DNA from: IOR16 sp963521065
Lineage (GTDB): Bacteria; Bacillota; Clostridia; Peptostreptococcales; Anaerovoracaceae
NCBI GenBank assembly: GCA_963521065.1
Contig: CAUQTI010000017.1
Location: forward strand, 3,726-67,725
Direction: 5' to 3'
DNA length: 64,000 bases
Shown: in pieces, positions 24,493 to 33,478 of the stretch
Position numbering within the stretch: position 1 is the stretch's first letter
Layout of the letters: each line of letters opens with the position of its first letter
The notes under the pieces: model-generated
The model's database searches: none
What the model was told of the DNA's origin: nothing
What the model saw: only the letters and a program-made list of their open reading frames with translations
Program-made: the position numbers and the translations under genes

Positions 24493-25467
24493 ATGAGTAC
24501 AATGATTGAAGAAATATGGAAAAACAGCAGCTCTGTTTCAGAGGTGGCCCTTAAAAAAGGTTCAAACAGCACCGAGCTCCTTTTGCACGCAGATACTGGG
24601 AGTGGGCAAATGGTATTTTACACCTTGTTTCCCGGGATTTATTTATCCTTTATCCGCACCAATGCGCTCGCTTGGCCAGAGCCCGATGCCAATACTCAGC
24701 TTCATCCGCTGTTGATTAATTATTGCATCAGCGGGAGAAGCGAACTGCTTTTAGAAGATACTACTTATATTTATATAAAAGAAAAAGACATTTCCATCAG
24801 CAGGCAGTCCGCACAAAAGGAGTACATCTTTCCCACAAAACACTATGAGGGCATCAAACTTTATTTTGATGCAGAATTGCTAAAGACGGAAAGTGAACGG
24901 CTTTTAGGGCAGTTTGGGATTGATTTTAAAGCGCTTGAAAAAATATACTGCACAAATGGAAACACTTACATCGCACAAACCCAGCCAGAAGCAGAGCTTA
25001 TTCTAAATAAAATTTGGGCGCTATTTGACCGTCCTTCACTTTTTTATATGCAAATTTATGTCTTAGAGCTGCTTACCACTCTGTCAAAGCAAGGGCTATG
25101 CCGCCCTACTCCTTACGCCTTTTACACAGAGATTCAGGTCAGAGCAGCAAAAAAAGCAGAACAGATAGTAACCGGAGATATCCGAAAGCATTATCCAATA
25201 AAAAAACTAGCCGCACAGTTTTCAATCAGTGAAACAAGCCTGAAAAATTATTTTCGGGGCGTGTACGGACAAACGATTTCTTCCTATCTCAGGGAGCTGC
25301 GCATGAAAACAGCTTCCAAACTGCTATCTGAAACAAAGCTTCCAATTTCCGAGATTTCCGCGCAGGTAGGTTACACAAATCAAGGAAAATTTGCAGCCGT
25401 ATTTAAAAAAAGATTTCACCTTTCACCCTTAGAATATAGGCGTTTTCAAAATCTGGAAAAATATTAA
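24493..25467 (+). CDS. AraC family transcriptional regulator
   Basis: This 324-residue regulator has two C-terminal AraC helix-turn-helix motifs (IKKLAAQFSISETSLKNYFR; ISEISAQVGYTNQGKFAAVF) ending in a KKRFHLSPLEYRR block. The N-terminal ligand domain of about 215 residues has a PchR/YbtA-like look. It is divergent from the ECF importer and probably controls it. An inverted GTTAG/CTAAC pair around 24329-24344 is a candidate site. The inducer could be the imported compound or a siderophore-like molecule, which is inference. Confidence 0.9.
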   Translation: MSTMIEEIWKNSSSVSEVALKKGSNSTELLLHADTGSGQMVFYTLFPGIYLSFIRTNALAWPEPDANTQLHPLLINYCISGRSELLLEDTTYIYIKEKDISISRQSAQKEYIFPTKHYEGIKLYFDAELLKTESERLLGQFGIDFKALEKIYCTNGNTYIAQTQPEAELILNKIWALFDRPSLFYMQIYVLELLTTLSKQGLCRPTPYAFYTEIQVRAAKKAEQIVTGDIRKHYPIKKLAAQFSISETSLKNYFRGVYGQTISSYLRELRMKTASKLLSETKLPISEISAQVGYTNQGKFAAVFKKRFHLSPLEYRRFQNLEKY

Positions 25468-25472
25468 GAAAG

Positions 25473-25495
25473 AAAAAGCCGCAGAACGACTCTGC
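25473..25495 (-). terminator. Minus-strand terminator-like hairpin
   Basis: GCAGA/TCTGC with a 5-nt loop (25495-25481) is followed on the minus strand by GGC and five T residues. No minus-strand gene ends here, so it may stop antisense read-through from the convergent L25 side. The 20-nt tail (25466-25485) is identical to that of the L25 terminator (27500-27519). Confidence 0.4.
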
Positions 25496-25529
25496 ATATG
25501 TGTGATATCTTAGCAACGAGTATTTTTAT

Positions 25530-25580
25530 TTGCAAACAACAGAAATACCTGTTATAATAGCTAATACGGTTAGCTATTAT
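25530..25580 (+). promoter_or_regulatory. MarR gene promoter with overlapping 11-bp dyad operator
   Basis: TTGCAA (25530-25535) and TATAAT (25553-25558) are spaced 17 bp. A perfect inverted repeat (25554-25564 and 25570-25580, ATAATAGCTAA and its complement, 5-bp spacer) overlaps the -10 and start. This is the expected layout for autorepression by the MarR protein encoded next. Confidence 0.8.
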
Positions 25581-25658
25581 CCGGCGGCGTATTAAAACCA
25601 ATGTGTTGAGAGACTGATTTCAGTCTTTCTTTTATTTCATTTCAAAGGAGGATAAAAT

Positions 25659-26108
25659 ATGGATTATTTAAAGTTGGCAGAAGAAGTATCTGATGTAAAA
25701 CGTCTAATGGCGAAAATTTCAGATTTTCGAAAAATTATAGAAGCGGATAACGGTGAAAATTTTGTTCTAGGCTACCTAAATGACTCTCCAAATCCTGTTA
25801 GTCCTAAGGAAATTGCCAATGCAATGAATGTCAGTTCTGCACGGGTTGCTGCAATCCTCAATCAATTGGAATCAAAAGAGATGGTGAAGCGTACCCCCAA
25901 TTTAAAGGATGGCAGATATATCGTTGTAGAGCTACTTCCAACAGGCGCAGCACAGCGAAAAAAAAATATTGAAGATTTTAACCAGCGCATGGCATGTTTT
26001 CTCGAGGCATTAGGACCCGAGGACGCCGTTGAATATGTGCGCCTTCAAAAAAAAATTGCAAGTATTTACACAAATAATTTAATGACTGAAAAGAGGAATC
26101 TCCGTTGA
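25659..26108 (+). CDS. MarR family transcriptional regulator
   Basis: This 149-residue winged-helix protein has the MarR core (NPVSPKEIANAMNVSSARVAAILNQLESKEMVKR and DGRYIVVELLPTG). AAAGGAGG precedes the ATG. Its stop overlaps the TTG start of the MFS gene, giving tight coupling. It probably represses both genes through the dyad in its promoter and is released by a drug-like ligand. Confidence 0.93.
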   Translation: MDYLKLAEEVSDVKRLMAKISDFRKIIEADNGENFVLGYLNDSPNPVSPKEIANAMNVSSARVAAILNQLESKEMVKRTPNLKDGRYIVVELLPTGAAQRKKNIEDFNQRMACFLEALGPEDAVEYVRLQKKIASIYTNNLMTEKRNLR

Positions 26109-27535
26109 ATGAACTAAAAACAAATACATCAAGAAATTTAATCTTTATTATTTTAATGATTAGCTCAATTATCGGTGCACTATTGCAGACTGCTTTAACA
26201 ACTGCACTGCCCATAATTATGACTGATCTCAATATCACCGCAGCAACTGCCCAATGGCTGACCAGCGCTTACTCTTTAGCAATGGGCATTATGATTCCAG
26301 CCACTCCTTTCTTGCTAAAACGGTTTAAAACAAAAAATCTTTTTCTCACTGGAATGGGGATGTATCTGATTGGCTTGTTTCTTTCGGCAAATGCGTTTAC
26401 ATTTACTACGCTTTTAGCCGGCAGAATGATACAGGCCTTTGGAAACGGCATTTTGCTTTCAATGACCCAAGTGGTCATCCTGACGATTTTCCCTCCCGAA
26501 AAGAGAGGTACGGCTATGGGAATATATGGCCTTGCCATTGGAGCCGCCCCTATTTTGGCCCCAACAATAACAGGCATGGTGATCGATGTGTTTGACTGGC
26601 GAGTTATCTTCTGGTTTGCATTTATAATGGTCGCTTTTGATATACTTCTTGCTTGCTTCTCTATGAAGAATGTACTAAAAAATGAATCATTGTCATTTGA
26701 TTGGCGCTCTCTACTGCTCAGTGGTGCAGGATATTGCGGACTGGTAATCGGGCTTGGAAATCTTGGTACATATAACTTTTTCAGCATCCTAGTTGCATTT
26801 CCATTGTTTACGGGAGCAGTAATGCTTATTCTCTTTGCATTGCGTCAGCTTCGTTTGGATGAGCCTCTTTTGGAACTTCGAACTTTTAAAAACCGGGAAT
26901 TCCGTCTGTCTGTAATCATAAGTATGCTTCTCTATGCGGTTATGATGGGAGGCTCTACCTTAATTCCTATCTATATTCAAATTGTGCACGGCCTTTCCGC
27001 AACGGTGTCTGGATTGATTCTGATACCAGGTTCTGTGGCCATGGCAGTTATCAGCCCTTTTGCTGGTAAAATTTACGACAAATTCGGAATTCAGAAATTG
27101 GCCATCGCCGGAAGCACCTTTATGGCCATCAGTTGCATTGCCATTTCCTCTGTGAATGCAGAAACCTCTATCATTTATTTTGCGTGGATGTATCTCTTTC
27201 GCTTAATTGCCATCAGTTGCATTATGATGCCAATCGTTACATGGGGCATAAGTACGATGGAAGAAAAATTTACTGCGCATGGAACAGCATTGTTGACTTC
27301 ACTTCGGACAATAGCAGGCGCAATCGGCGCTGCTATATTTGTTGCAGTCATGACATTTACAACTAGAATTACAAGCGCATCCGAAACCGTTACCGCCAAT
27401 GCCTCCGGTATCGATGCTGCATTTATCGGTATCTCTTTGCTTGCAGTTTTGCAATTAATAATTTCTATCCTGTTTATCGAAAATTCCAGACCCTCTAAGA
27501 AGAAAGAAAAAGCCGCAGAGTTTAAAAATGCTTAA
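26105..27535 (+). CDS. MFS multidrug transporter, DHA2/EmrB type
   Basis: This 476-residue protein has about 14 membrane segments. The DHA2 motifs are TALPIIMTDLNITAATAQW in segment 1, LAGRMIQAFGNGILLSM, and the motif C-like stretch GLAIGAAPILAPTITGMVID. It is likely a proton-driven exporter of lipophilic drugs. The start is TTG at 26105, overlapping the MarR stop, with GAGGA upstream; no nearer ATG fits. The last codons (KKKEKAAEFKNA) overlap the minus-strand terminator of the L25 gene. Confidence 0.92.
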   Translation: MNELKTNTSRNLIFIILMISSIIGALLQTALTTALPIIMTDLNITAATAQWLTSAYSLAMGIMIPATPFLLKRFKTKNLFLTGMGMYLIGLFLSANAFTFTTLLAGRMIQAFGNGILLSMTQVVILTIFPPEKRGTAMGIYGLAIGAAPILAPTITGMVIDVFDWRVIFWFAFIMVAFDILLACFSMKNVLKNESLSFDWRSLLLSGAGYCGLVIGLGNLGTYNFFSILVAFPLFTGAVMLILFALRQLRLDEPLLELRTFKNREFRLSVIISMLLYAVMMGGSTLIPIYIQIVHGLSATVSGLILIPGSVAMAVISPFAGKIYDKFGIQKLAIAGSTFMAISCIAISSVNAETSIIYFAWMYLFRLIAISCIMMPIVTWGISTMEEKFTAHGTALLTSLRTIAGAIGAAIFVAVMTFTTRITSASETVTANASGIDAAFIGISLLAVLQLIISILFIENSRPSKKKEKAAEFKNA

Positions 27536-27546
27536 AACTCTACGGC
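27507..27546 (-). terminator. L25 terminator embedded in the MFS 3' end
   Basis: On the minus strand GCCGTAGAGTTT (27546-27535) pairs with AAACTCTGCGGC (27523-27512) with one mismatch and is followed by five T residues and a T-rich tail. The stem forms partly inside the coding sequence of the convergent MFS gene. It can fold on both strands but has a T-tract only on the minus side. Confidence 0.8.
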
Positions 27547-27619
27547 AAGTTGCAAACGACATCCCTTTTTTCCCCAATCAGGAAACTCAGGCATCCATCG
27601 TCTATTTACTATTTAATGA

Positions 27620-28165
27620 TTAACTTACAACGGCATATTTTACAACTGCGAGAATGGTATCTGCTGGGCGAAGTGTCTTAACCGCCGGATCTAAATTCAA
27701 ATCTGCAATTGTTATATCTGTATTTGGTTCTTTCTCACCCACATCTATGTTAATAAAATCAGGAATGTCACTGACTTTTCCGGTTACCTTTATTTGGGAT
27801 AAATTTGTTTCAAGGAAAAGGCGCTTTAACTTTAACTGTTCTCTTCCACTAAAGGTAATCGGAATTTCCCAATTTACAACTTCATCCTGATCCACAAGCT
27901 GAATATCCAGATGCTGCATTTCTGATGTAACGGGATCGAAATGAATATCCTTTATAATCCCAATCTTTACTTCTTCACCAATCTTTATTCTCACAGTTGT
28001 TCTGCTGCCATTTTCTTTAATTACTTTAATAATCTCTTTGTTGTAAAACTGAATCGGTGTGCTCTCCACACCTCTCCCATAAACGACAGCTGGAATAAAC
28101 CCTTCTTTCCTGCTCTTTTTGGCTTTTCCATTTCTCACTGTTGCATTTACTGTTGCTACGCTCAT
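27620..28165 (-). CDS. rplY: 50S ribosomal protein L25 (general stress protein Ctc type)
   Basis: This 181-residue member of the long (TL5/Ctc) L25 family binds 5S rRNA. The N-terminal domain (residues 1-90) has VNATVRNGKAKKSRKEGFIPAVVYG. The C-terminal beta domain carries SDIPDFINIDVG and a final DTILAVVKYAVVS. ATG 28165 is chosen for GAGGAGG upstream. It is a single-gene unit with its own terminator. Confidence 0.94.
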   Translation of the reverse strand: MSVATVNATVRNGKAKKSRKEGFIPAVVYGRGVESTPIQFYNKEIIKVIKENGSRTTVRIKIGEEVKIGIIKDIHFDPVTSEMQHLDIQLVDQDEVVNWEIPITFSGREQLKLKRLFLETNLSQIKVTGKVSDIPDFINIDVGEKEPNTDITIADLNLDPAVKTLRPADTILAVVKYAVVS

Positions 28166-28370
28166 AAAATACCTCCTCTTAATCCTCATTTCCTCATTAC
28201 ATTTAATGGGAATTCTTTAGAAATACAGTAAGGCACCTCGCTGCTATGATGCGAAATGCCTTTATGAACACTGTATCATAAAGCAACTTAATTGTCAATG
28301 ATTGTAAGACGTGGTTCTGATTTCCATTTAATGACCTCTTTGTAATTTAATGACTGGTATTAAAATACAA

Positions 28371-28394
28371 AAGCAGCCTGCTTAAAGGCTGCTT
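28371..28394 (-). terminator. prfB terminator
   Basis: This is a perfect 8-bp stem AAGCAGCC/GGCTGCTT with an 8-nt loop. It is followed on the minus strand by TTTTG and lies 44 bp after the prfB stop. T-rich sequence also flanks the other side. Confidence 0.8.
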
Positions 28395-28437
28395 CATTTT
28401 TATTTATTTTTTAGGGTGCTTCAGCTCCCATTCCGTT

Positions 28438-29551
28438 TCAAGAGTCTGCCTCATCCTTCTGCTTTAATTTCTCATTGATGAAATAGTCAAGATCGCCGTC
28501 CATTACGCCATACACATTGCTTACTTCCGCTCCCGTGCGATGATCTTTCACCATATTGTACGGATGGAACACATAGGAACGAATCTGGCTTCCCCAGGTA
28601 ATCTGACTGAAATCGCCCTTGAGCTCATCAATCTTATCCTTATGCTCTTGCAGTGCGAGCTCGTACAGCTTGCCTTTCAGCACACGCATTGCAACTTCTT
28701 TATTTTGGTGCTGAGAACGTTCATTCTGACACGTTACTACGATATTCGTCGGAATGTGTGTAATACGAATTGCAGAATCGGTTTTATTGACATGCTGTCC
28801 GCCTGCTCCGCTGGCGCGGTAGGTGTCTACACGAATGTCATCAGGATTAATTTCTACTGCTACATTGTCGTCAAGCTCCGGTGTCACATCTAAGGATGAA
28901 AAGGACGTATGCCGTCTGCCCGAAGAATCAAACGGAGAAATACGCACAATACGATGCACGCCTTTTTCATTTTTTAAATAGCCATAGGCGTTTTCCCCTT
29001 CAATTCGAAGGGTTGCACTCTTGATTCCGCCTTCATCTGCACCCTGATAGTCCAAAGTCTGAATCCGGTATTCCTTCTTTTCTGCCCAACGCATATACAT
29101 GCGAAGAAGCATTTCTGCCCAATCCTGCGCATCCAATCCGCCTGATCCCGCATGAATGGAAATAATGGCATTGCTGCTGTCGTAAGGCCCGCTTAAAAGC
29201 GTTCTTAAACGAAGTGCTTCCGCTTTCTCTTTATAAGTTCTGTAAATTTCCTGAATTTCTTCTGTCATTGAAGCATCTTCCGCTTCCTCACTCATTTGAA
29301 TCAGAACTTCAACATCTTCAAGCTGTGTTTTTAAGCTGTTGAATTCCTCCAGCTTTGTCTCCAGTCTCTTTTTCTCTTTCAGTGTCTTTTGTGCATCCTC
29401 AAGGTTATCCCAAAATCCATCTACTTGAACCTTAAAGTTTAACTCCTCTAAATCAATCGCAAGCTTTGCGACGTCAAAGGGACTCACCCAATTCATTTAG
29501 ATTTTTCAGCTCACCTGCCAACTCCGATTTAATCGAATCCAGTTGAAGCAT
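28438..29551 (-). CDS. prfB: Peptide chain release factor 2 with programmed +1 frameshift
   Basis: The full gene starts at ATG 29551 and reads 25 codons (MLQLDSIKSELAG...) to CTT TGA C. Ribosomes slip +1 there, skipping one T (29476), and continue from GAC at 29475, giving 370 residues. A GGGTGAG stretch lies just upstream of the slip site, as in other prfB genes. The main frame has the RF2 stop-recognition motif SPF (RISPFDSSGRRHTSF) and the catalytic GGQ (GAGGQHVNKTDSAIR). RF2 terminates at UGA/UAA, so the in-frame UGA makes the gene self-regulating. It lies 63 nt behind secA. Confidence 0.96.
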
Positions 29552-29614
29552 CTTCTCACATCCTCTCACAAATTACGTTCTTCTATTCGTTACTCTTTGT
29601 CATACGAAGCAGAT

Positions 29615-32371
29615 TTATTCTGCGTCATTCATCGTTGCGCCACAGCATTTTTTATATTTTTTCCCGCTCCCGCAAGGGCAAGGGTCATTTCTTCCGACGG
29701 TTGGCTCTTTGTGTACAGGCTCCTGCTTCTGCTCACGCGCCGGCACCTTTGTGCCTTCCGGCATACTTTCTGATTCATTCTCCATCGCACCGTCAAATTC
29801 GGCTTTTGAACCTTCTCCTGCATTCATGACCTGCTTACGCTGTGTTTGTGTCTGAATCGTTACATTGAAGCAGAATTTTACAGTATCATCTTTAATGGAT
29901 TTTATCATAAGCTCAAACATATCAAAGCCTTCATTGGAATAAGCTCTTGCAGGATCTTCCTGACCAAGTGCCCGAAGTCCAATTCCTGATTTTAGCTGGT
30001 CCATAGCGTCAATGTGATCCATCCATTTTGTATCAACGACTCTCAGTAAAATCATACGCTCTAATTCGCGGATTCTTTCTTCCCCGATTTCTTCTTCCTT
30101 TTCCTTATAACAGGATAAGAATCTTTCAATCACATCCTTGCGAAGTGTCTCCGCTGTTAAGTCTGCCAGCTCGCCCTTACTGTACTGTAAATCCTCTACC
30201 TTAGAGCAATACTTATGCAGATTTGTATTTAAACCCTCAATATCCCATTCCTCCGGGAATCTTGAGCCGCTTATGCAAATTTCAATATTTTCATCAATAA
30301 TATCCTGAAGCATCGACATTGTATGCTCGCGAAGATCTTCTCCGTTCAACACTCGTCTTCTCTCACTGTAAATGATGCTTCTTTGCTTGTTCATGACATC
30401 ATCGTACTGCAATACATATTTACGAATTCCGAAGTTTCTTCCTTCTACCTTTTTCTGTGCATTCTCAATGGATTTTGTAAGCATTCCAGCCTCAATCGGC
30501 TCATCCTCCGGTACGCCCAACTTATCTACAATCCCTTGAATACGCTCACCGCCAAACAGGCGCATCAATTCATCTTCTAATGAAATAAAGAACTGCGTGG
30601 AACCCGGATCTCCTTGACGTCCGGCACGGCCTCTCAACTGATTATCAATACGTCTTGATTCATGACGCTCTGTACCGATGATATGCAGTCCGCCGATTTC
30701 TTTCACCTGCTGCTGCTCATCTGCACGCTCCTGCTTGAAAGATTCTAAAAGACGGTTATATTCTTTTCTTGCTTCAATCAGCTCTGGATCTTCCAAAGGA
30801 ACAAAACTGGATGCAAAAGAAATCGCTGTATCGTCAAAGCCACGCTTTCTCATTTCCTTCTTTGCTTCAAAGTCCGGATTTCCGCCAAGCAGAATGTCCG
30901 TACCACGTCCGGCCATATTTGTCGCAATCGTAACTGCGCCCAGCCTTCCGGCTTCCGCGATAATCTCCGCTTCCTTTTCGTGCTGTTTTGCATTCAATAT
31001 ATTATGCTTAATGCCTTTTTTCTTTAAAACCTCACTAATTGCTTCTGACTTTTCTATGGAAATCGTACCCACAAGAACTGGCTGTCCTGCCGCATGATGT
31101 GTCGCAATCTGCTCGGCAATGGCTTTGAACTTTCCGCGCTCAGTTGCGTATATAGAATCTTCCTTATCGATTCTCGCAATCACTTTATTCGTTGGAATTA
31201 CAACAACATCCATGTTGTAAATATCACGGAATTCCTGTTCTTCCGTCTTTGCGGTACCAGTCATTCCAGCAAGTTTTTGGTACATTCTGAAATAGTTCTG
31301 AAGTGTAATCGTCGCAAGTGTCTTGGACTCCTGACGGATATTCATCCCTTCTTTTGCTTCAATTGCCTGATGCAATCCATCACTGTAGCGTCTTCCAAAC
31401 ATCAAGCGTCCGGTGAATTCATCGACAATGACGATTTCCCCGTCCTTCACGATGTAGTCCACATCCCGCTTCATCAAATTATGCGCTTTCAGTGCAATAT
31501 GGACATGATGGTTGATTTCCATATTCTCCGGATCGGAGAAGTTGTCAATTTTAAAGAACTGTTCACACTTTTCAACGCCCTCTTCCGTGATGGAAACCGT
31601 CTTATCCTTCTCTTCCATTGTAAAGTCAACATCTTGCTTAAAGCCGCGGATAAAACGGTCTGCAACGTGATAAAGCTCCGTTGATTTTTCTCCTTGTCCG
31701 GAGATAATCAAAGGGGTCCGCGCTTCATCAATCAAGATGCTGTCAACTTCGTCTACAATTGAAAAATTCAACTGCGTCTGTGTCAAATCTTCTTTATAAA
31801 TCACCATATTATCCCGCAGATAATCGAAGCCGAACTCATTGTTCGTTCCGTAAGTAATATCCGCACGGTATGCCGCCTTACGCTGCTCTCCGGTGATACC
31901 GTGAACGACGCAGCCGACAGTCAATCCCAAGAAGGTGTAGAGCTTTCCCATCCATTCCATATCACGCTTTGCCAAGTAATCGTTGACAGTAATGACGTGA
32001 ACGCCTTTTCCTTCCAGTGCATTCAGATACACAGGAAGCGTAGCAACCAGTGTCTTACCTTCACCTGTTTTCATTTCCGCAATGCGGCCCTGATGCAGGA
32101 CGACACCACCGATCAGCTGTACGCGAAAGTGCTTTAATCCCAAGCTGCGCCATGCAGCTTCTCTGCACACTGCAAAGGCCTCCGGTAAGAGGTCGTCCAA
32201 AGTCTCACCTGCAGCCAACCGTTCTTTGAATTTCGGTGTCATTGCTTTGAGTTCCTCATCGCTTAACGCCTTCATTTGCTCGTCAAGGACTTCAATTTTA
32301 TCCACAATCTTTTCTACTTTTTTTACTTCTTTGGCATTCAAATCGCCAAAGATTTTTTCTAATAACCCCAT
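29615..32371 (-). CDS. secA: Preprotein translocase ATPase SecA
   Basis: This 918-residue motor of the Sec export pathway shows MKTGEGKTLVATLPVYLNAL (Walker A), the DEAD-like box DEVDSILIDEARTP, a preprotein cross-linking domain, and a second RecA-like domain with TNMAGRGTDILLGGNP and RGRAGRQGDPG. The C-terminal zinc tail is NDPCPCGSGKKYKKCC. prfB follows on the same strand, a common Bacillota order. The upstream region is AT-rich, with the promoter not clearly resolved. Confidence 0.98.
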   Translation of the reverse strand: MGLLEKIFGDLNAKEVKKVEKIVDKIEVLDEQMKALSDEELKAMTPKFKERLAAGETLDDLLPEAFAVCREAAWRSLGLKHFRVQLIGGVVLHQGRIAEMKTGEGKTLVATLPVYLNALEGKGVHVITVNDYLAKRDMEWMGKLYTFLGLTVGCVVHGITGEQRKAAYRADITYGTNNEFGFDYLRDNMVIYKEDLTQTQLNFSIVDEVDSILIDEARTPLIISGQGEKSTELYHVADRFIRGFKQDVDFTMEEKDKTVSITEEGVEKCEQFFKIDNFSDPENMEINHHVHIALKAHNLMKRDVDYIVKDGEIVIVDEFTGRLMFGRRYSDGLHQAIEAKEGMNIRQESKTLATITLQNYFRMYQKLAGMTGTAKTEEQEFRDIYNMDVVVIPTNKVIARIDKEDSIYATERGKFKAIAEQIATHHAAGQPVLVGTISIEKSEAISEVLKKKGIKHNILNAKQHEKEAEIIAEAGRLGAVTIATNMAGRGTDILLGGNPDFEAKKEMRKRGFDDTAISFASSFVPLEDPELIEARKEYNRLLESFKQERADEQQQVKEIGGLHIIGTERHESRRIDNQLRGRAGRQGDPGSTQFFISLEDELMRLFGGERIQGIVDKLGVPEDEPIEAGMLTKSIENAQKKVEGRNFGIRKYVLQYDDVMNKQRSIIYSERRRVLNGEDLREHTMSMLQDIIDENIEICISGSRFPEEWDIEGLNTNLHKYCSKVEDLQYSKGELADLTAETLRKDVIERFLSCYKEKEEEIGEERIRELERMILLRVVDTKWMDHIDAMDQLKSGIGLRALGQEDPARAYSNEGFDMFELMIKSIKDDTVKFCFNVTIQTQTQRKQVMNAGEGSKAEFDGAMENESESMPEGTKVPAREQKQEPVHKEPTVGRNDPCPCGSGKKYKKCCGATMNDAE

Positions 32372-32814
32372 GTTTTTCGATCCCTTCTAACTTACTTTAT
32401 ATGTGATACTTTTCTGTTTTTCTTTTCATCCTTATTATCCTATATACACTCATGAAATAAGCATATATAATAACACAGTATTATAGCATACTATCTCTAT
32501 AAAATCAAAATTGAACCGCATTTTAAATGTTACATTTTCATGTCTTTCTATACCTTTCTTCCCCTTTTTTACAAAGTTTATCCTTAAAACTGTACTATTT
32601 ATAAAGATCATCTGTGCAAAATTGCAAATGCATGTTTCCTATGATAAACTTGGTGTAAAATAAGTGTTATTATATTAAATTAAAGACCATTTATAATCAA
32701 ATAGGGGGGCATTCGGTACAGCCGGTTATATGAAGGCTTTGGATTTTGACAAAGAAGCGGGAGAAATTATTACAAAATTCAGCTTACTTGAATAAGCATT
32801 CTTTATTATGGAAA
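32372..32814. other. AT-rich region between secA and the IS scar
   Basis: This stretch holds the presumed secA promoter and the first copy of the 125-bp repeat (32592-32716). After the repeat, a frame in register with the ATPase start codon reads about 27 codons (it contains MKALDFDKEAGEIITKF) and then stops. It is unrelated to the ATPase and may be the tail of a lost gene joined to the duplicated promoter. Confidence 0.5.
32592..32716 (+). repeat. 125-bp direct repeat, copy 1 (promoter region)
   Basis: This matches 34975-35099 with four differences in 125 bp. It contains the same promoter-like sequence and GGGGGG ribosome site as the ATPase gene, but the start codon triplet TTG is TTC here and the downstream frame is different. 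Confidence 0.9.
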
Positions 32815-33012
32815 ATAATGGATATTATAGATGAAGTTTTTTCGAAGATTTAGTGAAGATTTAGTTTAGTTCAATAGATGAATTTAAAGTTGAGCTGGAA
32901 ATATATAGATTATTATAATAACTACAGAATTAAATGTAAATTAAAAGGACTGATCCCTGTGCAATACAGGATTCAATCCTTATTAGTCGTTCTGTCTAAC
33001 ATCTTGGGGTCA
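32815..33012 (+). pseudogene. IS3-family transposase 3' end with right terminal repeat
   Basis: The plus-strand frame at 32899-32982 reads KYIDYYNNYRIKCKLKGLIP followed by VQYRIQSL, the standard C-terminal end of IS3-family OrfB (YIxYYNxxRIxxKLKGLSPVQYR). Upstream the match continues in another frame (EFKVELE), so the remnant is frameshifted. TGTCTAACATCTTGGGGTCA at 32993-33012 looks like an IS3-type terminal repeat ending in CA. The rest of the element is missing. Confidence 0.8.
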
Positions 33013-33149
33013 AATCCAACGGGTGGTTTGCTCAGAGCTACAAGCCCTCATTACCGGTCAGCGTCTAAAGGCGCTGGCTTTCTCTTTGTTCAACCCACTT
33101 TACCTTTACCGCTTTTACTTACTTTATATCTATATATCTATTTTCTTTT

Positions 33150-33454
33150 TCTATCATAGAATTTTGACTCGAATAATGACGACATTTCTTGATCACAATG
33201 AAACGAATACCAAGAGTTTTCATTCTTCGCTACACTCGTTTTAAGCTGATATGCCAGCCATTCAAGAGTAAAATTTGATGAAGCTTTGGTGCTCCATAAC
33301 GTCTTTTGACATCATAATAGATTTCTAAGATAGCCTCATCAAGCTTTTGATTTTCTAAAGCACGATCTGAGGGTTTATGATTAGCAACTTTGTAATAAGT
33401 GCTTCTGTTAATCTTAAGTACTTTGCGCATGATCTTACTTTGTAATACTTCCAT
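33150..33454 (-). pseudogene. IS3-family OrfB transposase fragment, 5' part, with nonsense codon
   Basis: The minus-strand frame from ATG 33454 reads MEVLQSKIMRKVLKINRS and, further on, YGAPKLHQILLLNGWHISLKRV. That is the N-terminal helix-turn-helix region of IS3-family OrfB. A TAG at 33230 interrupts it, but the same frame continues with family sequence (RRMKTLGIRFIVIKKCRHYSS) to about 33150. The catalytic DDE core is absent. It faces the opposite way to the 3' fragment, so at least two insertions or an inversion took place. No orfA was found. Confidence 0.82.
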
Positions 33455-33478
33455 CTTTTCTATATTTAATATAATCCT

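Noticed and set aside
32941..33060. tRNA or riboswitch-like folding near the IS remnant
   Set aside because: The sequence is explained by the transposase C-terminus and the IS3-type terminal repeat.
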